Positions 15,997-24,593 are shown, counted from the stretch's first letter. The stretch: DNA of 46,365 bases from Hyphomonadaceae bacterium UBA7672 (GCA_002483135.1 DLHI01000001.1:1-46365), one strand, 5' to 3'. Numbers and translations are program-made. The notes: a model not told the origin generated them from the sequence alone.

Positions 15997-17139
15997 CTAG
16001 CGACCTTCCTCGTCGGCGTTTGCGGCGACCGTCGCCCCGCCCCGCTCTTTCTCGCGCGCGCCAGCGAGAATGCCGTACATGGCGTGATTACCTTCATGGC
16101 AGGCGTATTCGTAGGACGGCTCGGGCGAGGCGTTGAACGCCATCTCGCCTTTCCACGGCTGCGAGTACTGCGTGGGATCTTCCACCGTGAACTCATAGAC
16201 GATCTGGCCGGCGTTCCAGCGCGTGAAGCGCTCGGTCAACTTGCCGGCCTTCGAAACATAGCCGCGCTGCTGGGGATGCACATTGCGGGTTTCCACGACC
16301 AGCGTGTCGCCCTCATACCAGCCGACGCTGTCGCCCAGCCATTGCTGGATCACATCCGGGCGATAACTGCCGCGCGCCTCTTCCGCGTTCGCGAAGATCG
16401 GCACGATGCGCGCATCGTGAACCATCTCGACCAGTATCATGGCGTGCGTGGGTGACTGCACGATTTGATAGGTGTTGTTGTAGAGCACATTGGTCATCAC
16501 CGGTCCGCCGGTGTTGCCGAAGCCGATGATGCAGCGCTCACCCATCGGGCGTGATTCCGGGTTGTCATAGGAGCCGAAGCCGCCGCCAGCGTTGCGGTTG
16601 ACTGCGCCAGGCCCCTGCACCGTGCCGGTCGGCGCAGCGGCCCCGGTCGGACGCGCGGGAGCGGCTTGCGGACGTGCGGGAGCGGCAGCGCCGATCCGCG
16701 GGATTCGCCCGCTTGCCGGCTCGACGATCCACGACGAGCGCGGCGTTCCCTTCACGCGGCCGACATGGCTGCCCTGATCGACCCAGAAAGCGTTGTAGCC
16801 GCCGCCCGAAAGCAGGTCCGTGCCATCCAGTAGTTTCAGGTTGGCGACATCGGCGGGTTTGGCGTCCTCGCGGGTGCGGTTGTTGTAGTAGTCCTCGCCC
16901 TCCATCTTCGCGACTTCCTGATCGGTCAGGATCAGGTTCGGATAGGCGGCGTCGCGCTGCATGTTGGTGATCGAGGCGTTCGACCAGAAACCCTGCAGGT
17001 CGGGCGCGCCCCACGATGTCTTGGGCGGGGTGAAGCCCGGCTCGGTCGCAGGTCCCATCGACTGTGCGTGTGCAGCGCCCGACAGCGCGAGTGCTGCCGC
17101 CGACGCCAGCATCACAGCCTTCAGCATGGCCAGTTTCAT
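15997..17139 (-). CDS. Secreted protein of unknown function, CHEGNH family, copy 1
   Basis: 380 residues, start at the ATG after GGAGGAGA; the signal peptide runs from MKLAMLKAVMLASAAAL to AAHAQ. The N-terminal block PDLQGFWSNASITNMQRD is followed by an alanine/proline-rich linker (about residues 165-195). The conserved core contains RCIIGFGNTGGPVM, LYNNTYQIVQSP, DARIVPIFANAEEARG, GWYEGDTLVVETRN and, at the end, YEYACHEGNHAMYGILAGAR. The paralogue at 20809 lines up over the core and lacks the linker. I do not know a function; such families are common in Sphingomonadales and Hyphomonadaceae (from memory). The single Cys-His-Glu-Gly-Asn-His motif could bind a metal. Confidence 0.75.
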   Translation of the reverse strand: MKLAMLKAVMLASAAALALSGAAHAQSMGPATEPGFTPPKTSWGAPDLQGFWSNASITNMQRDAAYPNLILTDQEVAKMEGEDYYNNRTREDAKPADVANLKLLDGTDLLSGGGYNAFWVDQGSHVGRVKGTPRSSWIVEPASGRIPRIGAAAPARPQAAPARPTGAAAPTGTVQGPGAVNRNAGGGFGSYDNPESRPMGERCIIGFGNTGGPVMTNVLYNNTYQIVQSPTHAMILVEMVHDARIVPIFANAEEARGSYRPDVIQQWLGDSVGWYEGDTLVVETRNVHPQQRGYVSKAGKLTERFTRWNAGQIVYEFTVEDPTQYSQPWKGEMAFNASPEPSYEYACHEGNHAMYGILAGAREKERGGATVAANADEEGR

Positions 17140-17291
17140 GATCGTCTCCTCCGCCCGGACGACACGCGATCCATTGCCGCAGCGTCTGCCCTGATCGTTT
17201 GTGACCGAGCCCTCGTATCCAATCAAGCCGCCGAAAATCGCGTTCGGGGCGAGATTCGCCCCGAAACACGGGGTTGTGTACGGGGAACGAC

Positions 17292-19040
17292 ATGATCTTT
17301 GCTGCAACGCCGCAATCGGCTACGGGAAACGTGTCGAAACGGGAGTGGACGGGCATGTCGGACGGCGTGGTGATTTCGGGTCTCAGGGAAACGGTCCGCC
17401 AGGCGGCGTCGGACGCGGAAGCGTATTTCCTTGATCTGCGCCGGGCGGTGGCCGCGACAGTCGCCCCAGGCGGGAAAGTCGACCGCCGCAAGATCGACGA
17501 AGAACAGCGCGCCACCCACGGCCTCGCCTGGGTGCTGACCTATGTCGAGACACTCAAGGAAACCGCCAACTGGGCCGACCGCATCGCGGAAGAAGGCAAG
17601 TTCGGCGAAATCGAACAGCTGCTGACGCAGATCCTGTTCGGCGAATATCTCTCCCAGCTGATCGGCGGCCTGCCGATGACGCAGGTGGAGATCGTGCGCC
17701 CGATCGACATGACGCACGACCAGTCGATCATGCAGAAGCTGTTCACGCCGGCGATCTCGAAGTTAGTGATGAGCGGCAATACCCCCGCTGCGCGCATGGC
17801 TGCGGCGAAGCACATCCGCGGCTTCCTCGACAGCCAGAAGGCGACGGTGGAATACACCGGCCTGGAAGAAACATTCGAACAGATCCGTGACCAGTTCCGC
17901 GCCTTCGGCAAGCAGGTGGTCGAACCCTACGCCCACGAATGGCACATGAAGGACGAGCTGATACCCGACTCGGTCGTCAAGCAGATGGGCGAGATGGGCG
18001 TGTTCGGCCTCACCATTCCCGAAGAGTTTGGCGGACTTGGCCTTGGCAAGACGTCGATGTGCGTTGTTTCGGAAGAACTCTCGCGCGCCTATATCGGCGT
18101 CGGCTCGCTGGGCACTCGCTCGGAGATCGCGGCGGAATTGCTTCTCAATGGCGGCACGCGCGCGCAGCAGGAGAAGTATCTCCCGGGCATCGCATCGGGC
18201 GAAATCCTGCCGACCGCCGTGTTCACCGAACCGAATACAGGCTCCGACCTCGGCAGCCTGCGCACGCGCGCGACGAAGGACGGCGGCAACTGGAAAATCA
18301 CCGGCAACAAAACGTGGATCACACACGCCGCGAGGGCAGACCTCATGACGGTGCTCGCCCGCTCTATCCCGGACACCAACAACTTCTCCGGCCTCTCCAT
18401 GTTCATCTGCGAGAAGCCGCGCGGCACGGATGACAACCCGTTCCCGGCGAAAGGCATGACGGGCGGCGAGATCGAAGTGCTCGGCTATCGCGGCATGAAG
18501 GAATACGAGATCGGCTTCGACGGCTTCGAAGTGCCGCTCGAGAACCTGCTCGGCGAAGTCGAGGGCCAGGGCTTCAAACACTTGATGGCGACTTTCGAAG
18601 GAGCCCGCATCCAGACCGCCGCGCGCGCCATCGGCGTAGCGCAATGCGCGCTGGAGCTCGGCCTCAAATACACGCTGGAGCGCACGCAGTTCGGCCGGCA
18701 GATCTTCGACTTCCCGCGCTCGTCCGACAAGCTGGTGATGATGGCCGCCGAACTCGTCGGCGTGCGCCAGCTCACCTACTTCTCGGCGCGCCAGAAGGAT
18801 CAGGGCAAACGCTGCGACCTTGAAGCCGGCCTTGCGAAAATGCTGGCCGCCCGCATCGCCTGGGGCGCCGCCGACAACGCGTTGCAGGTCCATGGCGGCA
18901 ACGGCTTCGCCCTCGAATACCCGATCAGCCGCGTCCTCTGCGACGCCCGCATCCTCAATATCTTCGAGGGCGCCGGCGAGGTGCAAGCCATGGTCATCGC
19001 GCGCCGCACGATCGATGAGTTCATCGGCGCGAAGAACTAG
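17292..19040 (+). CDS. mcd: (2S)-methylsuccinyl-CoA dehydrogenase
   Basis: 582 residues, longer than ordinary acyl-CoA dehydrogenases by an N-terminal helical domain of about 165 residues. This domain (HGLAWVLTYVETLKETANWA, FGEIEQLLTQILFGEYLSQL, GGLPMTQVEIVRP) is what marks Mcd of the ethylmalonyl-CoA pathway, which oxidises methylsuccinyl-CoA to mesaconyl-CoA using FAD. The acyl-CoA dehydrogenase part has AVFTEPNTGSDLGSLRTRA, GNKTWITHAARAD, FGRQIFDFPR and LQVHGGNGFALEYPISR. The ATG at 17292 has GGGGAA upstream; an ATG at 17355 is an alternative. Electrons should go to ETF (32.7 kb) and ETF-QO (2.3 kb). The other ethylmalonyl-CoA pathway genes are not in the window. Confidence 0.9.
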   Translation: MIFAATPQSATGNVSKREWTGMSDGVVISGLRETVRQAASDAEAYFLDLRRAVAATVAPGGKVDRRKIDEEQRATHGLAWVLTYVETLKETANWADRIAEEGKFGEIEQLLTQILFGEYLSQLIGGLPMTQVEIVRPIDMTHDQSIMQKLFTPAISKLVMSGNTPAARMAAAKHIRGFLDSQKATVEYTGLEETFEQIRDQFRAFGKQVVEPYAHEWHMKDELIPDSVVKQMGEMGVFGLTIPEEFGGLGLGKTSMCVVSEELSRAYIGVGSLGTRSEIAAELLLNGGTRAQQEKYLPGIASGEILPTAVFTEPNTGSDLGSLRTRATKDGGNWKITGNKTWITHAARADLMTVLARSIPDTNNFSGLSMFICEKPRGTDDNPFPAKGMTGGEIEVLGYRGMKEYEIGFDGFEVPLENLLGEVEGQGFKHLMATFEGARIQTAARAIGVAQCALELGLKYTLERTQFGRQIFDFPRSSDKLVMMAAELVGVRQLTYFSARQKDQGKRCDLEAGLAKMLAARIAWGAADNALQVHGGNGFALEYPISRVLCDARILNIFEGAGEVQAMVIARRTIDEFIGAKN

Positions 19041-19089
19041 CAACGGACGGCCGACGCCCTATCTCTCTTGTACCAAGAGGAGAGTCGCC

Positions 19090-19356
19090 ATGGCCGAACC
19101 CATTCGCAAGGATCTGCCGGTCTTCCTGCATGACGGCGACGTCGCCATCGGGGCGGTTCGCGGCATGAACGGGAATGATCTGATCATCAACATCGAGAAT
19201 GCGGGCGACTTCACCCTGCCACGCTCCGTTGTTCTGGATGTTCACGAACACAAGGTGATCCTCAACGCGAAGAAGCTGGATAGCCGCGTGCTCGCGGCGA
19301 TCGGCAAGGCCCATTCGGCCGAGGATGACGAGGATCACACGCCAGTGGACGGCTGA
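19090..19356 (+). CDS. Small PRC-barrel-like protein
   Basis: 88 residues, unknown function. The ATG at 19090 follows AGAGGAGAG. The sequence (DLPVFLHDGDVAIGAVRGMN, DLIINIENAGDFTLPRSVV, DVHEHKVILN) reads as a small beta barrel like the PRC/DUF2171 group, with an acidic C-terminus (AEDDEDHTPVDG). No signal peptide. It lies 49 bp after mcd on the same strand and may be co-transcribed with it. A GAGTC methylation site overlaps its ribosome-binding region (19082-19086). Confidence 0.75.
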   Translation: MAEPIRKDLPVFLHDGDVAIGAVRGMNGNDLIINIENAGDFTLPRSVVLDVHEHKVILNAKKLDSRVLAAIGKAHSAEDDEDHTPVDG

Positions 19357-19368
19357 CGTCGGTCCTGC

Positions 19369-19764
19369 TCACCGCGACCGCATCGCGTCCGCGATTCTGA
19401 AGAACGCCGGTTCGAGTTCGGCCCGCAGGTCGGCGTCTTGAACTGTTTCCGCCATCGCTTGATTCATACAGGCGAGCCACTGATCGCGCTCGCTTGTACC
19501 GATCGGAAGCGCGCGATGAAGGCTCATGATGCAGGGTCGGCCTTCGCGCATGAACCAGTCGCGTGGGCCGCCGATCCAGCCCATCAGGAATTCGCTGAGG
19601 CTTTCCGCGATTGGGCCCAGGTCGGCTTTGTGCATGGCGCGAATGCCGGCCGCGTCAGGCCGCGTTGACATGATTGCATAGAAGCGCGTGGCCAGCAGGT
19701 TCAGCCCCTCGCGTCCGCCGATGCGCTCGAACGCGGATTGTTCGCCATGCCTTGCCGTACTCAC
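19369..19764 (-). CDS. Group II truncated haemoglobin
   Basis: 131 residues of the 2-over-2 globin family. FERIGGREGLNLLATRFYAI is the A/B-helix opening. LSEFLMGWIGGPRDWF with a tryptophan pair and MSLHRALPIG, with the probable proximal histidine, are typical of group II. These haem proteins bind O2, NO or peroxide and are linked to protection from reactive species. The usual aromatic residue before the proximal histidine region is replaced by CIMS, a small oddity. It converges with the PRC-like gene. Confidence 0.85.
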   Translation of the reverse strand: MSTARHGEQSAFERIGGREGLNLLATRFYAIMSTRPDAAGIRAMHKADLGPIAESLSEFLMGWIGGPRDWFMREGRPCIMSLHRALPIGTSERDQWLACMNQAMAETVQDADLRAELEPAFFRIADAMRSR

Positions 19765-19849
19765 GCAACAACACTCCTGCTGACCGGCTAGCCAACAAGG
19801 CAGAAACCCCGACGCTTTGCTTGATTCACGTCAAACGACTTGCGCCCGC

Positions 19850-20620
19850 TCACCCCGCCGGTGTTGCGTCCGTCGCAGGCTTCTTGTGGGAAACCGGCAC
19901 GCCGCTTACGGCGGTGGCTACGGCGTCCTTGCGGCCATCCTGTTCCTTCGGATCAGGCAGACGATGTTTCTGCATGATCCGCGTCAGAATGAAGACATAG
20001 ACCCCGCTGGCCGGCATGATGATGGCGACCTTGAACATGATCCACACATTCACGCCGTCCATCTGAAAGCCGAGGATATTGTACATCGGCGCAGGCGTTC
20101 CTGGCGGCGGCGTCTGGGCGAAAATAAGCCGAACGGCCTCGTTGCCCACAGCGGTCGCCACAAAGAACCACGCAAAGCTCCAGGTGAACTGGTCCCAGCC
20201 CTTCTGCGAATAATGGAAGGTGCCTTCCATGATGTACTTGAAGAAGTTCTTCTTCATCATCAGGCCGGCGAACAGGAAGATAGCGAAGGCGGCGTTGAAC
20301 AGCGTCACCTTGATCATCACCCACATCGGATCATGCGTGACGAGCGTGAGGATCGAAAAGATCACCGTGATGGCGGAGGCGATCAGCGGGAAGATCGGCA
20401 GGCGCTTCAGCACGATCTGCATCGCGATCATGGCGACGCCCGTGCCGATGAGCAGCGCCCAGGTCCCTGCTTCGACGTTTCCAGTGATCGCGTTGACGAC
20501 GAACAGGGCGACCAGCGGGCCAAACTCGCTGGCGATATTGACCGTCTGTTCCGCGTTGAACGGATAGAGCTTCTTGAACCAGCTCATGTCGCCTGAAACA
20601 CCTTTTCCGCCCGCAGACAT
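19850..20620 (-). CDS. yciB: Inner-membrane protein YciB (septation protein IspZ family)
   Basis: About 256 residues with five membrane segments. FNAEQTVNIASEFGPLVALF opens the first helix; KRLPIFPLIAS, THDPMWVMIKVTLFNAAFA, KYIMEGTFHYSQKGWDQFTW and WFFVATAVGNEAVR are the typical YciB blocks. YciB affects envelope synthesis and cell division in Enterobacteria. The start is uncertain: ATG 20620 is given, with ATG 20587 (starting MSWFKK) equally plausible and neither having a strong ribosome site. The C-terminal extension of about 45 residues (after RIMQKHRLPDPK) is longer than usual and hydrophilic. Confidence 0.85.
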   Translation of the reverse strand: MSAGGKGVSGDMSWFKKLYPFNAEQTVNIASEFGPLVALFVVNAITGNVEAGTWALLIGTGVAMIAMQIVLKRLPIFPLIASAITVIFSILTLVTHDPMWVMIKVTLFNAAFAIFLFAGLMMKKNFFKYIMEGTFHYSQKGWDQFTWSFAWFFVATAVGNEAVRLIFAQTPPPGTPAPMYNILGFQMDGVNVWIMFKVAIIMPASGVYVFILTRIMQKHRLPDPKEQDGRKDAVATAVSGVPVSHKKPATDATPAG

Positions 20621-20747
20621 GCTGCCGTCCGCCCACAGCACATCTGTGACGCACGCCTGACACCTTCAAGGCCTACAGACCACCCCGGCTCCCGTAAAGG
20701 CGGCGTGAACGGCTGATTTCGTCGGGAACAAGCCCGGCAGACACGAT

Positions 20748-20789
20748 CAGGGCCGCATAAGGCTCCGCGCGGGAGGCTATGCGGCCCTG
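20748..20789. other. 42-bp nested hairpin
   Basis: CAGGGCCGCATA (20748-20759) and TATGCGGCCCTG (20778-20789) are perfectly complementary over 12 bp. The 18-nt loop contains a further CTCC/GGAG stem. It stands 19 bp downstream of the minus-strand CHEGNH gene. There is no T run on either side, so it may be an RNA-stabilising structure or a U-less terminator. Confidence 0.6.
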
Positions 20790-20808
20790 TCAACGCGTTG
20801 CCGGCTGC

Positions 20809-21861
20809 CTAGCGCGATGGCTTGGCCGCGCTGGCCTGGCGCTCCAACTCCCGGGCGCCAGCCAGAATGCCGACCATGCCGTGATTGCCTTCATGGCAGG
20901 CATATTCGTACCAGCCGGTGGATGGATAGAACGCCATCTCGGCGCGCCAGGGCTGGGTGTAGGTCTCCGGATCGTTGACGGAGAACTCGTAGAAGATGTC
21001 CTTCTCGCCCGTGCGGGTCAGGCGTTCGGTGACAACTCCCTTGGCCGAAACCGGGAAGGACTGTTCGCCAGCCTGCAGCGGATTGATGTTACGCGTTTCC
21101 ATCACGAACGTGTCGCCTTCCCACCAGCCGACCGTATCGCCAAGCCACGGCTTGATCGCTTCCGGACGATGATTGCTGCGGGCCTCCTCGGCGTTTGCGA
21201 AGATCGGCACGATGCGCGCGTCGTGCGCCATTTCGACCAGAATCAGCATGTGATCCGGCGTCTGCACGAATTGGTAGTTGTTGTTGTAGAGGACGCTCAG
21301 CATTCCCGGTCCGCCGGTCTGGCCAAAACCGATCAGGCAGCGTTCGGACAGGGTGGGTTCTTCCGGTCCTTCGTAAGGCGCCTTGCCGGTCATGTAGACG
21401 CGGAAGCCTTCCATCTGCCGCTTCATCTGCCCAGCCGGGTCCTTGTAGGGCAACTGGCCGTTGGCCGGCTCGACGATGTTCGAGGTCCGCCACTCGCCCT
21501 TCACGAAGGCAAGGGTTTCGCCAGGCTGGGTCCAGAACTTGTCATAGCCCTTGAGGCCGAAATCGTCGCCGCCCTTCTCCGGCGCACCCTTGTTGGGATC
21601 GGAATAACCGGAGTCATTGAAGTCCGGATCGTCGGCCGAAATGCCGGCGAGACCTGTGCCCGCAGCGATCTTGATCGCTTCGGCCTCTGTGACAACCAGC
21701 GACTTCTGGCCAGGCGCGCGTGACAGCGGCGTCAGCGAGGCGTTGGTCCAGATACCAGTCAGATCGGGCTTGCCGTCTGCCGCTCGCGGCACTTGGGCAA
21801 GGGCGGGTGCGCCGATGAGGGCAATGGCAAGCGCTGCGAGCGCGGGTTTCAGCAACCGCAT
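20809..21861 (-). CDS. Secreted protein of unknown function, CHEGNH family, copy 2
   Basis: 350 residues; AGGAGGAT precedes the ATG and a signal peptide follows (MRLLKPALAALAIALIGAPA, cleavage after LAQ). The layout follows copy 1 at 15997: PDLTGIWTNASLTPLSR near the N-terminus, FWTQPGETLAFVKGEWR, RCLIGFGQTGGPGM, LYNNNYQFVQTPDHML, DARIVPIFANAEEAR, GWWEGDTFVMETRN and the C-terminal YEYACHEGNHGMVGILAGAR. The conserved aromatic-rich and acidic positions suggest an enzyme or a ligand-binding protein in the periplasm. No known catalytic signature was recognised. The hairpin at 20748 follows its stop. The two copies are only 3.7 kb apart but diverged enough to be old duplicates. Confidence 0.75.
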   Translation of the reverse strand: MRLLKPALAALAIALIGAPALAQVPRAADGKPDLTGIWTNASLTPLSRAPGQKSLVVTEAEAIKIAAGTGLAGISADDPDFNDSGYSDPNKGAPEKGGDDFGLKGYDKFWTQPGETLAFVKGEWRTSNIVEPANGQLPYKDPAGQMKRQMEGFRVYMTGKAPYEGPEEPTLSERCLIGFGQTGGPGMLSVLYNNNYQFVQTPDHMLILVEMAHDARIVPIFANAEEARSNHRPEAIKPWLGDTVGWWEGDTFVMETRNINPLQAGEQSFPVSAKGVVTERLTRTGEKDIFYEFSVNDPETYTQPWRAEMAFYPSTGWYEYACHEGNHGMVGILAGARELERQASAAKPSR

Positions 21862-22080
21862 GGTCGATCCTCCTGTGTCGGGCGCGTCTATCGCTGATCG
21901 CGTCTCCTGCAGTGTAACCTACCCCCGAGCGGCCGTGTGCGGAACCCTTACCCAGCGTGAACTTTTCGAGTTTGTGCAGACTGCCGAAGCTGAACTGGCT
22001 CCGCGCCCGCTTTTCCATTGTCCCCACGGGTGTATGTTCGCTGCCGTCGGGCGCGCACTTCGCCCGAAATGGAGACAATA

Positions 22081-22848
22081 ATGACAATCCGCTCCCGCGC
22101 CCTTCCGGCCATATCCGCTGTCCTCGCGCTCGCCACGGCCGGCTGCGCCATTACGCCTTCGGCATCAGACTTCGCCACCACGGTCTCGGCCGCGGGCCGC
22201 ATCTCGGGCGATTACGAACGCGACGCGGTGCGCAAGCCTGCGGACGTGCTTGCCTTCTCGCGCATCGGGTCGGGCAAGACCGTGTTCGAGATGGAAGCCG
22301 GTTCGGGCTATTACACCGAACTCTTCTCGCGTGCGGTCGGCGCTTCCGGCGCTGTCACCATGCAGAGCCCGAAGGAATTCGAGCGCTTCTACAAGGACGC
22401 GCTCGACGCTCGCCTCAAGGACAACCGCCTTCCCAACGTGAAGGTGTCGTGGTCGACGTTCGACAAGCTGGAAGCGGCCGACGGCACGGTTGACGTGGTG
22501 ACCTGGTTCCAGGGGCCGCATGAAATGTGGTGCAAGGAGTCTTGCGGCAACGTTCCGATGGGCACGGCCGAAGGCGCCTTCAAGGAAGCGGCGCGCATTC
22601 TGAAGCCGGGCGGCTATTTGATCGTGATGGACCACGTCGCGCCGGCAGGTACGCCCGCTACGTCCGGCAACGATACGCATCGGATTGATCCGGCCATCGT
22701 CAAACCGATGATCACAGCCGCGGGCTTGGTGCTCGAAGAAGAGAGCAGCATGCTCGCCAACCCGGCGGATGACCATACCAAAGGCGTCTTCGATCCCGCC
22801 GTGCAGGGCAAGACGGACCAGTTCCTGCTGCGCTATCGCAAGCCATAA
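22081..22848 (+). CDS. Exported methyltransferase-fold lipoprotein, copy 1
   Basis: 255 residues; GGAGA precedes the ATG. The signal peptide ends in ALATAGC, a lipobox. The mature protein has a class I SAM-methyltransferase fold of the COG4798 type: KTVFEMEAGSGYYTELFSRA resembles motif I, DVVTWFQGPHEMW is a central block, and EAARILKPGGYLIVMDHVAP the post-motif strand. A CKESCG pair is unique to this copy. THRIDPAIV and TDQFLLRYRKP near the end are shared with the next gene. A SAM-dependent reaction outside the cytoplasm would be odd, so either the protein binds another ligand or SAM is available. The 219-bp gap before it (21862-22080) has no recognised element. Confidence 0.8.
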   Translation: MTIRSRALPAISAVLALATAGCAITPSASDFATTVSAAGRISGDYERDAVRKPADVLAFSRIGSGKTVFEMEAGSGYYTELFSRAVGASGAVTMQSPKEFERFYKDALDARLKDNRLPNVKVSWSTFDKLEAADGTVDVVTWFQGPHEMWCKESCGNVPMGTAEGAFKEAARILKPGGYLIVMDHVAPAGTPATSGNDTHRIDPAIVKPMITAAGLVLEEESSMLANPADDHTKGVFDPAVQGKTDQFLLRYRKP

Positions 22849-22885
22849 AAAGTACGCCGGACAAATATTCTCGGGAGGAGACACC

Positions 22886-23650
22886 ATGAAGACCACCACC
22901 CTGCTGGCGGCGGGCGCTGCCCTGCTGCTGGCTTTCGGCTGTTCGACCGTGCCGGCGCCGCTGGCCACTGCAGACTACGCAGCCATCCTGGCGGACCCAT
23001 CGCGTCCGGCTGATGACCTCAAGGATGACGCCGCCCGCAAGCCGGCCGAAGTGCTTGCGTTCGCAGGGCTCCGTCCGGGCGACACAGTTGTGGAAATGGA
23101 AGGTGGACGCGGCTGGTTCTCCTTCCTGATCTCGAAGGCGATCGGGCCAGAAGGAAAGCTGATCGTCCAGTATCCGCCTGAGTTCGCTTACGGCGATCCG
23201 GCCTACAAGGCGCGTGTCGATGGCGGACAGTTGCCCAACGCGACGATCACAAAGACGCATTTCGACAAGCTCGAAGCGGCTGACGGTTCGGTCGACAAGG
23301 TGCTCTGGATCCTTGGACCGCACGAAGTGTGGTACACGCCGAAGGACACGCAGGGACTCGGCGATCCCGTCAAATCCTTTGCCGAAATCGCGCGCGTGCT
23401 GAAACCCGGCGGCGAATTCATCGCGATGGACCACGCGGCCGTCGCCGGAACGCCAGCGCTGACCTCGGCGCAGACGCTTCACCGCATTGATCCGGCGCAT
23501 GTTCTGGCAGCAGCAAAGACGGCGGGTCTTGTTTACGTGGATTCCAGCGACATCCTCGCCAACCCGGAAGACGACCGCACCAAGTCGCCGTTCGCGCCCG
23601 ACCTGAGGCGGCACACCGACCAGTTCCTGTTCCGCTTCCGTAAGCCCTGA
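22886..23650 (+). CDS. Exported methyltransferase-fold lipoprotein, copy 2
   Basis: 254 residues, 37 bp after copy 1 and preceded by GGGAGGAG. The lipobox is LLLAFGC. The sequence parallels copy 1 throughout: DDAARKPAEVLAFAGLRPGD, the motif I region VVEMEGGRGWFSFLISKA, DKVLWILGPHEVWY, IARVLKPGGEFIAMDHAA, LHRIDPAHV and TDQFLFRFRKP. Motif I departs further from the ExGxGxG pattern (here EGGRGW), so SAM binding is less likely than in copy 1. The pair probably arose by tandem duplication and forms an operon. The function is unknown. Confidence 0.8.
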   Translation: MKTTTLLAAGAALLLAFGCSTVPAPLATADYAAILADPSRPADDLKDDAARKPAEVLAFAGLRPGDTVVEMEGGRGWFSFLISKAIGPEGKLIVQYPPEFAYGDPAYKARVDGGQLPNATITKTHFDKLEAADGSVDKVLWILGPHEVWYTPKDTQGLGDPVKSFAEIARVLKPGGEFIAMDHAAVAGTPALTSAQTLHRIDPAHVLAAAKTAGLVYVDSSDILANPEDDRTKSPFAPDLRRHTDQFLFRFRKP

Positions 23651-23729
23651 TTTGTGGTCCCGGCCGGCCAGAGAAATGGCTGGCCGGGCTGCTCTCGTCT
23701 TGGAATGCGAAGCAGCCTAAGCTTCTCGT

Positions 23730-24272
23730 ATGGCAAGCAGGTCCGAAATCCCGCCGGTTACTGTCTGGGGTATCCCGCTGGCAGTCATGATCGCCGCGTT
23801 CGCCGTGGCGTGTTCACCTGCGGAACAGGGGGTCATCAAGGCCCAGACGGGCGAACCGGTTATCGTGCTTACCGAGGGGGCATGCGAGGCCACGTGCCCA
23901 GTTTACGCCATGACCCTGCGCCCGGATGGGTCGTACCTCCTACATGCCGAGCGGTTCGTGAAGGATCCGGGCGTCCATGAAGGGACGTTGGACGCGGCCG
24001 CCTGGACCGCGGCCGAGAAAGCGCTTGAGGAAGCCAGTTTCTGGACCCAGGCGCCCGAACAGACCTCCAGCACTCTTCCCTCCTGCCAGCGTGGTCCGCC
24101 AGTGGTCAGCATCACGTGGCGAACAGCCGAGGGCCGCCAGAAGACCCTGAATTACCGCGTCGGTTGTGGGGACGCCAAGATCCGGCAGGTGGTGGGCCAG
24201 CTGCGGGTCGCCATGTCGTTCGACGACCTGATCTGGACGGACGACCGCTTCGCCCCGGATGGCAGCAGATAG
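23730..24272 (+). CDS. DUF6438-domain lipoprotein
   Basis: 180 residues with a hydrophobic signal (IPLAVMIAAFAVAC) ending in a lipobox; the first ATG (23730) leaves 19 residues before it, and an ATG at 23787 is possible. The mature part starts with ACEATCPVYAMTLRPDGSYL, the CxxxCPxY hallmark of DUF6438. A helix (WTAAEKALEEASFW) and a CxC-like SCQRG/VGCGD pair follow. The function is unknown. It follows the methyltransferase-like pair by 79 bp on the same strand. Confidence 0.8.
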   Translation: MASRSEIPPVTVWGIPLAVMIAAFAVACSPAEQGVIKAQTGEPVIVLTEGACEATCPVYAMTLRPDGSYLLHAERFVKDPGVHEGTLDAAAWTAAEKALEEASFWTQAPEQTSSTLPSCQRGPPVVSITWRTAEGRQKTLNYRVGCGDAKIRQVVGQLRVAMSFDDLIWTDDRFAPDGSR

Positions 24273-24329
24273 GGACTGCGGCGTCATCACCCGATGGCGC
24301 GAGGCCGATTTCGGGCCTACATTGATTTT

Positions 24330-24533
24330 ATGGGCATCTGGCTTTCATACGGCGTCTATATCGCTATCGGCGCAGTCTTCGTGGTTCTCGCCTTCGGCAT
24401 CGTGAACCTGGTGCGCACCGACTCCCAGGCGCGGTCGCGCTCCAACAAGCTGATGCGACTCAGGGTACTGGTGCAGTTCATCGCGATCATCCTGCTTGTC
24501 GCGCTTGGCGCTGTCGCTGGCGCTTTCCGCTAG
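24330..24533 (+). CDS. Twin transmembrane protein (HIG1-like)
   Basis: 67 residues with two membrane helices (about 8-28 and 45-65) joined by a basic loop SQARSRSNKLMRLRV. This matches the small twin-TM proteins found in alphaproteobacteria next to cobalamin adenosyltransferase and etf genes, related to the HIG1 domain. The adenosyltransferase here is 0.6 kb downstream. The ATG at 24330 is preferred on the length of the hydrophobic start, though no clear ribosome site is seen. Confidence 0.75.
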   Translation: MGIWLSYGVYIAIGAVFVVLAFGIVNLVRTDSQARSRSNKLMRLRVLVQFIAIILLVALGAVAGAFR

Positions 24534-24567
24534 ACGGCCGGCCGTTAGCGCCACTGATTTTTCTCCC

Positions 24568-24593
24568 GGAACTTTTCGGAATCCCGCAGCGTT
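24568..24593 (+). promoter_or_regulatory. EcfG-type general stress promoter
   Basis: GGAAC (24568-24572), 17 bp, CGTT (24590-24593): an exact match to the -35 and -10 elements used by EcfG (SigT) sigma factors in alphaproteobacteria. It points at the gene starting at 24702 and would give a leader of about 100 nt. The downstream gene also has a GGGAG ribosome site. Confidence 0.6.

Noticed and set aside
24534..24545. Palindrome ACGGCCGGCCGT after the twin-TM gene
   Set aside because: Short and pure GC, no T run and no regulator nearby; expected by chance in GC-rich DNA.
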